DNA of 6,741 nucleotides from Candidatus Sulfotelmatobacter sp. (GTDB lineage: Bacteria > Acidobacteriota > Terriglobia > Terriglobales > Acidobacteriaceae). The stretch spans positions 1 through 6,741 of the forward strand of contig JASIKQ010000213.1 of the NCBI GenBank assembly GCA_030049565.1, written 5' to 3'. Below, one piece after another: positions 1 to 6,045 of the stretch. The translations under genes and the position numbers were made by a program. Below the pieces are notes generated by a model that did no database searches, had not been told where the DNA came from, and saw only the letters and a program-made list of their open reading frames with translations. Positions within the stretch are counted from its first letter, which is position 1; each line of letters starts with the position of its first letter.

Positions 1-1
1 A

Positions 2-1852
2 GGCTTTTTCGATCTTGGCGGATTACCCATCCCCAACGGAGCGAGCAGCGCGCAGTACCAGCTTTCTGTGGAAGCTCTCGATCCCTTGTGGTCGGCTGGG
101 GTCAGCCCTTACGATCCGGCGCAAGTCGCTCCTTCGGGCACATTTCAGCCGATCACGGTGACGGTAGCGGCGGGTGGCGAAACTGAGCAAAACATTCTTA
201 TGTCGGGGAACGCACAGCCCGTGCCGCCGTGGGCGGCGACACAAACATGGAGCAATCCCGCTGCGATTCCAGCTGCGGGGGACTGGGTCGGTTCGCTGAG
301 CAGCTATGGCGATAACCCCTACTTCCTGATCACGGCCCAGGCGAACCGCACTTTATCCATCGCGGTGACGGCACTCGATGAAAGCAGCTCGCCCAGCGAG
401 TCGAAGGCCGAGCCGGTCGTCGGAATCTGGACTGAGGGCGATCCCTTGGGTACGCCCCCGCCCGCTTACACCACATCGCCATTCAATTCGGCAACCTTCG
501 CCATGAGCCTTCTCGATGCGCAAATCCTGAGCTCAAGCAGTTTTCTGATTGGAATCGCCGATCTGCGCGGCGACGGCCGGCCAGATTACCACTATCACGC
601 GCACGTGCTTTACGGAGATTCGGCGACCCCGGCGCGTGTTCCTGTAGCTGGTGGCCCTGTCACTTTGCAGGGCACGGGACTGCAACCGGGGCAAACGGTC
701 ACTGTCGGCAGCACGACTGCAACTCTGCTCGCGAGCAATGCCAGCCAATTGCTGATCGCGACTCCGGCGCAGGGGGATGGGCCACAAACCGTCACTATCA
801 CTGATCCGCTCAGCGGCGCATTTTCCACCATGACCGCTGTGCTTACGTACGGAGCCGCCTCCACCGACCAGCTTCTGTTGTTGCAGGGAGTGAATCCTCC
901 GGCGCCGGTGGGGACGCAAGCGACGAATCCTGTCATTGTGCAGGTGCTCGCGTCGGATGGAGTGACGCCCGTGAATGGAGCCACAATTGGGTGGTCCACC
1001 ACGAATGGTGCGACGCTCTCCGCCTGTGGCGGAGCCTCATCATGCTCGGTGGCGAGCGATGAAACTGGAATCGCTTCTACGTGGGTCACGCCTGCAGCGA
1101 CCGGCACGGCAATGATCACGGCAACTCTTGCGCCGGGCGTGTATACGCCGTCGCAATCAGTGAGCACCATGCTTTCGGCGACCTCTTCGTCTTTGGACAT
1201 AGGTGTAACAACGGCTTATTTGTGGATCGCGCAGGGAGCGTCATTGAGTGTGCCGCTTACTGCGCGAGTGGTAAGCCTGGGTGTTCCGCAGAGCGGGGAG
1301 ACGGTAAACTTCACGATCAGTCAGGGATCGGGATCGCTGAGCGCGCCGAGCGCGGTGACCAATGGCGGCGGGTACGCGTCGGTCACGCTCACCGTGACGA
1401 ACTTCTCTGCCAATTTCCTGATCAATGCGTGTGTGGCGCCGGACAATGCTCCCTGCCAGCAGATTTATGGGAACGCCGTTGCTCCCGCAGTTATGAACCT
1501 GCAATTGGTTGCGGGCGGGGGACAGGCAGTCACGGCGGGAGCGTTTCAGCCGGTGACCGTGCGCGTGACCGATTCTTCTACGCCCCCCAATCCGGTACTG
1601 GGAGCGAATGTATCGTTTCAATCGACGATCATGCGGCCTGCCGGAGACTCTCTGACACCGCCGGACGGCGGAACGGGCATCATTCTGGGTATGAGTCAGA
1701 GCACGGTGCAGAGCGGTATCAACGGCTGGGCGAGCCTTGTTCCTTCGGTAGGAACGTTCACCGGACCGTTGCTGGTGCAGATGCAGATTTCGGCGGGAGC
1801 CACGGCTGTTTTACAGGAGGAAGTGGAAAGCTTTCCGGCTCTGAATCCGTAG
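2..1852 (+). CDS. Large exported protein with IPT/TIG and bacterial Ig-like domains (5' end outside window)
   Basis: The frame is open from the left edge to a TAG at 1850-1852, giving 616 visible residues. The GTG at 68 is internal, because well-formed sequence (GFFDLGGLPIPNG...) precedes it. Counting from that GTG codon as 1: residues 1-46 look like the end of a small beta-sandwich (QPITVTV, then NILM). Residues 55-184 resemble a PPC-like or carbohydrate-binding sandwich with the patch DLRGDGRPDYHYH. Residues 188-261 are an IPT/TIG-type domain (VTLQGTGLQPGQTVTVG). Three Ig-like (Big_1-type) units follow at about 268-371, 376-470 and 476-587, with motifs such as DETGIASTWVTP and NGGGYASVTLTV. 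Composition is rich in Ser, Thr, Gly, Ala and Val and poor in Lys. Cysteines occur only as two close pairs (320/326, 455/463), as expected for an exported protein. The signal peptide and any catalytic domain would lie upstream. Function unknown: adhesin, sugar-binding or protease-associated roles are all possible. Confidence 0.85.
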   Translation, partial: GFFDLGGLPIPNGASSAQYQLSVEALDPLWSAGVSPYDPAQVAPSGTFQPITVTVAAGGETEQNILMSGNAQPVPPWAATQTWSNPAAIPAAGDWVGSLSSYGDNPYFLITAQANRTLSIAVTALDESSSPSESKAEPVVGIWTEGDPLGTPPPAYTTSPFNSATFAMSLLDAQILSSSSFLIGIADLRGDGRPDYHYHAHVLYGDSATPARVPVAGGPVTLQGTGLQPGQTVTVGSTTATLLASNASQLLIATPAQGDGPQTVTITDPLSGAFSTMTAVLTYGAASTDQLLLLQGVNPPAPVGTQATNPVIVQVLASDGVTPVNGATIGWSTTNGATLSACGGASSCSVASDETGIASTWVTPAATGTAMITATLAPGVYTPSQSVSTMLSATSSSLDIGVTTAYLWIAQGASLSVPLTARVVSLGVPQSGETVNFTISQGSGSLSAPSAVTNGGGYASVTLTVTNFSANFLINACVAPDNAPCQQIYGNAVAPAVMNLQLVAGGGQAVTAGAFQPVTVRVTDSSTPPNPVLGANVSFQSTIMRPAGDSLTPPDGGTGIILGMSQSTVQSGINGWASLVPSVGTFTGPLLVQMQISAGATAVLQEEVESFPALNP

Positions 1853-1920
1853 ATTCGGGATTGGTTTGCGGTGCGCGTTCCGTGAGGCATCCCCATATAT
1901 GAGCCGTCCCGAAGCCCGAA

Positions 1921-1961
1921 AGCCTCTTCGAGTTCGCTCAGGGCAGGCTCCGCCCGGAGCC
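1921..1961 (+). repeat. Repeat copy A, divergent, at the convergent gene junction
   Basis: This spacer between the stop of the Ig-like gene and the stop of the peptidase gene contains CTTCGAGTTCGCTCAGGGCAG. Its TTCGCTCAGG core matches the copy at 5999-6025 exactly, but the GATGACA end is replaced by GCAGGC followed by a hairpin. It is the most divergent of the four copies, and its membership in the family is inferred from the shared core plus the preceding CTTCG. The rest of the 112-bp spacer (1853-1964) shows no gene. Translations of its minus strand look like repeat-derived peptides, so the element may be longer than marked. Confidence 0.5.
1946..1961. terminator. GC-rich stem-loop between convergent genes, possible weak bidirectional terminator
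   Basis: GGCTCC (1946-1951), loop GCCC (1952-1955) and GGAGCC (1956-1961) form a perfect 6-bp stem. It lies between two converging stop codons (1850-1852 and 1965-1967), where a shared terminator would be useful. Neither strand has a T-tract directly after the stem, so a classical intrinsic terminator is not supported. It may simply be the palindromic part of repeat copy A. Confidence 0.3.
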
Positions 1962-1964
1962 GAC

Positions 1965-4274
1965 TCACTTCTTCGTCCCCTGATGGTTCGTCCATCGATC
2001 CACCCAATCATTTACCGTTTTGTACCAAAGCTGCGAATTCTGCGGCTTGAGCACCCAGTGGCCTTCGTCGGGGAAATAGAGCATTTCTGAGGGCACGCCT
2101 TCCATTTGCAGCGTGGTGAACAGATCGAATCCTTGCGAGACGTCGAGGCGGTAATCTTTCTGCCCGTGAATCACCAGCGTCGGCGTCTTAAAATTCTTCG
2201 CGTACTCGTGCGGCGACCACTTTCGATACATCTCGCGATTGTCGTAGGGAGTGCCTTTGAACTCCCAGTCGTTGAACCAGAGTTCTTCGGTGGTGCCCCA
2301 GGCCGACTCGGCGTTGAACATGCCGTCGTGCGAAACCAGGCATTTGAAGCGGGCGGTCTGGCCGAGCACCCAGTTGATCATGAATCCGCCGAAGCTGGCG
2401 CCCAGCGCGCATTCGCGGTCTTTATCGATGAACGGGTAAGTCTTCTCGGCGTAGTCGAGACCCTTCATCAGGTCGTCAAACGGAGCCCCGCCCCAGTCGC
2501 CGTTGATGGCGTCGATGAACTTCTGCCCGTAGCCGGTCGAGCCGTGGAAGTTGATCATGATGACGACGTATCCGTTGGCGGCGAAGAGTTCGGGATTCCA
2601 GCGATAGCTCCAGTCGTCTCCCCATGCGCCTTCAGGACCGCCGTGGATAAGGAACTTCACGGGATATTTTTTCGACGCGTCGAAGTTCGGCGGCTTGACG
2701 AGGAAGCCTTCGACTTTGTCGGCGTGCGCGCCGGTAAACCAGAAGAGTTCGAGCGGGGACATCTCCACATTCTTGAGCACGCTGGCATTGAACACGGTTC
2801 TATAACTCTGCTCATCGTTGTCCGTAAAAGGCCGGGCCTCGCAGATCTCCATGGGGGCGCGCAACGACATGCAGCCAAAGAACAGGCGGCCGTTAGTCTT
2901 CGAGTAGGTTAAATCGCTGGCGTAGCCCCACGAACCCGGAAGGGGACTCGCCGCGTCCATATTCCCGGTCGAAAAGTTACTCGGAGGCCAGACGCGGGGC
3001 CGCACAATCGGTGCTGGATTTGCGCCTGCTTCGTATCCGCGCGTTCCAACGATATAGATGGGAGCCTGCCCCTCGTGCTCAGCCATGAAGTATAGGGCGT
3101 TCCCGCCGGCCTCGCCGCCGGCCCAGGTAAAATCTCCCACCCAGGCATCGAAATTCTCCGTGAGATTCTTCTTCTCCCCCGTCTTGCGGTCGTAGAGCAT
3201 GAGGCGGAAGCGGTCGCTCTCGTATCCGGGACGCTGCTGGGCGCGGTAGGCGATGTAGCGTCCATCGGGCGAATAGAGCGGAGTGGAGTCGCTGGCGGGA
3301 TTGTCGGCGGTGATGTTCTTCGTTTTGGCCAGCACATCCGCAGGCTTTGCGTCCGGCGGGAAATCTACTGGAACGATCCACAAATCGTTATTGGTCGATG
3401 CCGCAGGATTCTTGTCGTGGTTCGAGGTGTAGCAAATTTCTTTTCCGTCGGGCGAGAAGGCATAGTCATCCTGCCCGCCAAGCGAAAACACGGGCGCGTC
3501 GTAGTCGCCGGGCGTGAGATCGGACGGCAGAGGTCGGAGGGGTCCGTTGTACTCGCCTTCCTCAGGTGGAATGGAGTTCGAAGGCCGAGCTGCAACCACG
3601 AAGATGTGCGTACGCTTGCCTTGCCGGTACGCGTTCCAGTGACGGTAAAGCAGATGGTCGAAGATCAGCGCTTTGACTTGGGACTTATTCGCATCCACTA
3701 GTTTTTTCGCGTTGCATAGGGTTTCGGCGTCCGGGGCGCCGTCGCACCCCGGATATACATCGGAAGTGAACAGGATGTACCTACTGTCGGGGGACCACAG
3801 CTCACCGCCTGCCTCGCTCTCAATCTGCGTGAGCCGATGTGTCGCGGTCACGGTTCCAACCGAGGCATCAAAATCCGCGATCCAAACCTGCGAGCCAAAT
3901 GCTTTGGTCGAGAGAAATGCGAAGCGCTTCCCGTCCGGCGCCCAGCGCGGCCGGTCGGCGTCCTGATCGGCGATAATCTCCCGCTCCGATGTCATCCCGA
4001 GCGAGGACGAAGGATTCGCTGGCGAATCCTTCGCCGCAGTCGAGGGACCTTGTGTTCCCAGCGGCACGATCCAGATGTGCGGGGTCTTGGTGTTCGCCGC
4101 CAGATCGACATCGACCACGCTGAAGATCACCCACTTGCCATCGGGGGAAACCTCCGGCTCGCCGACGCGCTTCAGCTTCATCATGTCTTCGAAAGTGAAG
4201 GGATGCTTGGCTTGGGCGAGAACAGAAAATGTGAAAGCGATCAGAGAAAAAAGGATAAGAAAAAAACGGCGCAT
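1965..4274 (-). CDS. dpp5: Secreted S9 prolyl-oligopeptidase-family peptidase, dipeptidyl-peptidase 5 type
   Basis: A complete 769-residue serine peptidase, predicted to release dipeptides from oligopeptides outside the cytoplasm. Residues 1-20 form a signal peptide (MRRFFLILF..., cleavage probably after SVLA). Residues about 22-500 form a beta-propeller with TolB/PD40-like repeats (VSPDGKW 42, WAPDGKRFAF 111, WSPDSRYILF 160, FSPDGKEICY 273, YSPDGRYIAY 334). The alpha/beta-hydrolase domain follows, with an HGGPEGAW region near 544-551. The predicted catalytic triad is Ser627 in GASFGGF, Asp707 in HGQKDYRLDV and His739 in PDEGHWVLKPQN. The C-terminal motifs match the DPP5 branch of S9 closely. 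The ATG at 4274 follows a strong Shine-Dalgarno sequence and starts the signal peptide. Three propeller loops are longer than I expect for the family: 76-96 (encoded by a palindromic repeat), about 231-251 and about 412-448. The gene has its own spacer after lpdA and probably its own promoter. An acylaminoacyl-peptidase is a less likely alternative. Confidence 0.95.
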   Translation of the reverse strand: MRRFFLILFSLIAFTFSVLAQAKHPFTFEDMMKLKRVGEPEVSPDGKWVIFSVVDVDLAANTKTPHIWIVPLGTQGPSTAAKDSPANPSSSLGMTSEREIIADQDADRPRWAPDGKRFAFLSTKAFGSQVWIADFDASVGTVTATHRLTQIESEAGGELWSPDSRYILFTSDVYPGCDGAPDAETLCNAKKLVDANKSQVKALIFDHLLYRHWNAYRQGKRTHIFVVAARPSNSIPPEEGEYNGPLRPLPSDLTPGDYDAPVFSLGGQDDYAFSPDGKEICYTSNHDKNPAASTNNDLWIVPVDFPPDAKPADVLAKTKNITADNPASDSTPLYSPDGRYIAYRAQQRPGYESDRFRLMLYDRKTGEKKNLTENFDAWVGDFTWAGGEAGGNALYFMAEHEGQAPIYIVGTRGYEAGANPAPIVRPRVWPPSNFSTGNMDAASPLPGSWGYASDLTYSKTNGRLFFGCMSLRAPMEICEARPFTDNDEQSYRTVFNASVLKNVEMSPLELFWFTGAHADKVEGFLVKPPNFDASKKYPVKFLIHGGPEGAWGDDWSYRWNPELFAANGYVVIMINFHGSTGYGQKFIDAINGDWGGAPFDDLMKGLDYAEKTYPFIDKDRECALGASFGGFMINWVLGQTARFKCLVSHDGMFNAESAWGTTEELWFNDWEFKGTPYDNREMYRKWSPHEYAKNFKTPTLVIHGQKDYRLDVSQGFDLFTTLQMEGVPSEMLYFPDEGHWVLKPQNSQLWYKTVNDWVDRWTNHQGTKK
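3990..4050 (-). repeat. Repeat copy B: palindromic element in frame inside the peptidase gene
   Basis: Read on the minus strand it runs from AGGTCCCTCGACTGCG to GCTCGGGATGACA. The last 13 bases match the end of copies C and D (GCTCAGGATGACA) with one mismatch. The left end matches copy C (AGATCCCTCGCTGCG) with one substitution and one extra base. The middle holds a perfect 12-bp inverted repeat: CGAAGGATTCGC at 4008-4019 and GCGAATCCTTCG at 4022-4033, with a 2-base loop. It is translated as residues 76-96 of the peptidase (GPSTAAKDSP, then ANPSSSLGMTS). No stop codon or frameshift results. Confidence 0.75.
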
Positions 4275-4279
4275 GAAAG

Positions 4280-4286
4280 ACCTCCC
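4280..4286 (-). promoter_or_regulatory. Ribosome binding site of the peptidase gene
   Basis: The minus strand reads GGGAGGT here, five bases (CTTTC) before the ATG at 4274-4272. This is a near-ideal Shine-Dalgarno sequence at good spacing. It fixes the start in front of the signal peptide. Confidence 0.85.
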
Positions 4287-4300
4287 GGATCAAACGGGAA

Positions 4301-4306
4301 AGTGTA
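4301..4306 (-). promoter_or_regulatory. Candidate -10 box for the peptidase gene
   Basis: The minus strand reads TACACT, about 26 bases before the start codon, which would leave a short leader of about 20 nt containing the ribosome binding site. The hexamer 17 bases upstream (TGGAAG, 4329-4324) matches the -35 consensus at only three positions. The call therefore rests on the -10 box and on the need for a promoter downstream of the lpdA terminator. Confidence 0.25.
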
Positions 4307-4370
4307 GCAGGGACGGCCATGGCCTTCCACCTGCGATCTTCGTTGCTAGTTGGTCAGTTGAAAAGGATGC

Positions 4371-4422
4371 GAGCCGAACGCGCCATATTGTGGCGCAAAA
4401 AGCGCGCCACGTGGCGCGGCTC
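4371..4422 (-). repeat. 52-bp imperfect palindrome with two internal hairpins
   Basis: On the minus strand the outer arms GAGCCG (4422-4417) and CGGCTC (4376-4371) are complementary. Inside are a perfect 16-bp palindrome (CGCGCCAC/GTGGCGCG, 4403-4418) and a 6-bp stem GCGCCA/TGGCGC (4396-4391 and 4385-4380) with a 5-base loop. The two inner hairpins can also swap partners: GTGGCGC pairs with GCGCCAC around a GCTTTTT loop, and GCGCCA pairs with the distal TGGCGC. The whole stretch then becomes one long hairpin with a small bulge. It lies four bases from repeat copy C and may be part of the same composite element. Confidence 0.7.
4397..4418 (-). terminator. lpdA: Probable intrinsic terminator of the E2-lpdA transcript
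   Basis: In the direction of lpdA transcription the sequence is stem CGCGCC, loop ACGT, stem GGCGCG, followed at once by CTTTTT (4402-4397). A 6-bp all-GC stem with a 5-T tract is a typical Rho-independent terminator. It lies about 110 nt after the lpdA stop and before the peptidase leader, so it would separate the two transcription units. The plus strand has no T-tract after the stem, so the terminator acts in one direction only. Confidence 0.6.
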
Positions 4423-4426
4423 GCCC

Positions 4427-4466
4427 AGATCCCTCGCTGCGCAAAGAACGCTTGCTCAGGATGACA
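4427..4466 (+). repeat. Repeat copy C, downstream of lpdA
   Basis: The plus strand runs from AGATCCCTCGCTGCG through a variable middle (CAAAGAACGCTT) to GCTCAGGATGACA. The last 13 bases are identical to copy D (6013-6025), and the left end matches copy B. It lies in the 252-bp spacer 4275-4526, which has no convincing gene. Short reading frames on both strands there encode only repeat-type peptides. Between this copy and lpdA (4467-4526) nothing further is recognised. Confidence 0.7.
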
Positions 4467-4526
4467 TTCAGACTGACCCACTGCCTCTTCATGTTGGCCG
4501 CCAAATGCGAGTTCTTGTCATTTTTA

Positions 4527-5954
4527 TTAGCTCCGCTTCGGCCGGTACACGTCCGTGCTGGTGCCAAAGAAAACTTCCGCCGCCTCCATCACCGTCTCCG
4601 AAAGCGTGGGATGCGGATGAATCGTCATGGCGACATCCTTGGCCAGCGCCGCCATTTCGATGGCCAGCACGCCTTCGGCGATCAACTCTCCGGCGCCAGC
4701 GCCAACGATCCCCACTCCCAGCACGCGCTCAGTTTGGGGATCGATGATCAGCTTCGTCATGCCTTCGGGACGGTCCAGGGTGACGGCTCGTCCCGAAGCG
4801 CCCCAAGGAAACTTTGCAATCTTGATCTCACGATTTTGTTGTTCTGCTTGAGTCTCGCTCAGGCCGCACCACGCCACTTCAGGATCGGTGAACACAACCG
4901 CCGGAATCGCATTCGGTTCAAAGGCAACTTTCTCGCCTGTAATTGCCTCTACCGCAGCGCGCCCTTCATGCGAGGCCTTGTGAGCCAGCATCGGTTCGCC
5001 CACAACATCGCCGATGGCGTAAATGGAGGGATCGGCGGTCTGCAATTGCTTGTTGACCTCGATGAATCCTCGCGCGCCAACTTTCACCTGCGTGTTCTCG
5101 AGACCGGGAATTTCGCTGTTCGGCTTCCGCCCCACAGAAACGAGCACGCGATCGAAAACCTGCTCGCGATTCTCTTCTTTCACTGCAGGCCCTTCAAAGC
5201 GCGCGCGAATTCCGGCGGCTTCTTCTTTTAATGATGCAACCGTTGTGTTCAGCAGAATTGCCGTGAACATTTTTTCCAGCCGTTTGTGCAGCGGAAGCAC
5301 GAGATCGCGATCGGCGCCGGGAAGCAGGCCCGAAAGCATTTCGACCACGGTAACGCGCGTGCCCAGCGCGGCATAGACGGAACCTAACTCCAAACCGATG
5401 TATCCGCCCCCGACGACGAGAAGGCTGCTGGGGATATCCTCCAGATTCAGCGCGCCGGTGGAATCCATCAGGCGTGGCGAATCGAGCTTGAGCGCCGGTA
5501 TGATGGCGGGCCGGGAGCCGGTCGCAATAATAATGCGGTCGAACGTCAGGCTTTTTTCTGACTTATCCGCTTTCGTGACGCGCAACGTGTTGGAATTTTC
5601 AAATGCCGCCATCCCGCGCACGTATTCAACACGCCTTTGTTTGGAGAGCTGCCCCAACCCGCCGGTGAGGCGATTCACCACGCTTTCTTTCCAGGAGCGC
5701 AGGCGAGCCAGATCAATCTTCGGCTTGGTGAACTCGACACCCCAATTTTTTGCCTGCTCGGATTCTCCAATCAGCTTGGCCACGTGCAGAAGAGCTTTGG
5801 AAGGAATGCATCCGCGATAGAGGCAAACGCCGCCCGGATTAACCTCGGGATCGATCAGCGTCACGTTCAGGCCGAGATCGGCGGCGAGAAAAGCGGCGGC
5901 GTAGCCTCCGGGACCAGCGCCGACTACGGCGATGCGCAATGGGGAATCAGTCAT
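4527..5954 (-). CDS. lpdA: Dihydrolipoamide dehydrogenase (E3 of 2-oxoacid dehydrogenase complexes)
   Basis: A complete 475-residue FAD/NAD flavoenzyme. It re-oxidises the dihydrolipoyl groups of E2 and passes electrons to NAD+, in the cytoplasm. Visible motifs in order: FAD-binding GAGPGG (12-17); redox-active disulfide Cys44/Cys49 in GGVCLYRGCIPSK; ATGSRP (144-149); NAD-binding GGGYIG (182-187) with VTVVE ending the fold at 205; second FAD motif IGDVVGEPMLAHKASHEG (314-331); dimer-interface active-site HPHPTLSE with His448 and Glu453. Length and motif order are normal for E3. HxHPTxSE argues against glutathione or mercuric reductase. It follows the E2 gene by 91 bp on the same strand, which supports a role in the pyruvate complex, although E3 is often shared with other complexes. 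The ATG at 5954 gives the usual short N-terminus, but no Shine-Dalgarno sequence is visible upstream. A terminator lies about 110 nt beyond the TAA. Confidence 0.97.
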   Translation of the reverse strand: MTDSPLRIAVVGAGPGGYAAAFLAADLGLNVTLIDPEVNPGGVCLYRGCIPSKALLHVAKLIGESEQAKNWGVEFTKPKIDLARLRSWKESVVNRLTGGLGQLSKQRRVEYVRGMAAFENSNTLRVTKADKSEKSLTFDRIIIATGSRPAIIPALKLDSPRLMDSTGALNLEDIPSSLLVVGGGYIGLELGSVYAALGTRVTVVEMLSGLLPGADRDLVLPLHKRLEKMFTAILLNTTVASLKEEAAGIRARFEGPAVKEENREQVFDRVLVSVGRKPNSEIPGLENTQVKVGARGFIEVNKQLQTADPSIYAIGDVVGEPMLAHKASHEGRAAVEAITGEKVAFEPNAIPAVVFTDPEVAWCGLSETQAEQQNREIKIAKFPWGASGRAVTLDRPEGMTKLIIDPQTERVLGVGIVGAGAGELIAEGVLAIEMAALAKDVAMTIHPHPTLSETVMEAAEVFFGTSTDVYRPKRS

Positions 5955-5998
5955 TTTGTGAGTAGGAAGGGAGATGTCTGTTGCGGCGCTAAATGCAT

Positions 5999-6025
5999 AG
6001 ATCCTTCGCTTCGCTCAGGATGACA
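5999..6025 (+). repeat. Repeat copy D, compact form, between the E2 and E3 genes
   Basis: The plus strand reads AGATCCTTCGCTTC, then GCTCAGGATGACA, with no variable middle. The minus strand is the familiar form TGTCATCCTGAGCG, then AAGCGAAGGATCT. It sits 20 bases past the E2 stop and 44 bases before the lpdA start. In a shared transcript it would therefore lie between two cistrons. Confidence 0.7.
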
Positions 6026-6045
6026 GATGAAAAATCCGGCTATCA

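Noticed and set aside
68..70. GTG as the start of the Ig-like protein
   Set aside because: It falls inside the strand motif YQLSVEALDP, with no ribosome binding site before it. The frame stays open to the window edge.
1081..1902. 273-codon open frame on the plus strand overlapping the Ig-like gene
   Set aside because: It lies in another frame of a well-supported gene. Its product is rich in Cys, Arg, Gly and His with no domain pattern, as expected for a shadow in GC-rich DNA.
3837..4307. 156-codon plus-strand frame opposite the peptidase start
   Set aside because: It is antisense to the signal peptide and first blade. Its middle (CHPERGRRIRWRILRR) is the typical spurious peptide of the repeat.
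4315..4324. GGCCATGGCC palindrome as an operator for the peptidase gene
   Set aside because: A lone 10-bp palindrome is common by chance in GC-rich DNA and has no second site or longer symmetry.
4290..4567. Two short minus-strand frames (4481-4290 and 4567-4346) in the lpdA-peptidase spacer
   Set aside because: Their peptides (CHPEQAFFAQRGIW, LSKRSLRSEGSGRAAPRG) come from the repeat and the palindrome. One also overlaps the lpdA end. No ribosome binding site or domain was seen.
1921..6025. CRISPR array made of the short repeats
   Set aside because: The copies are hundreds to thousands of bases apart, vary in length and orientation, and one is inside a gene.
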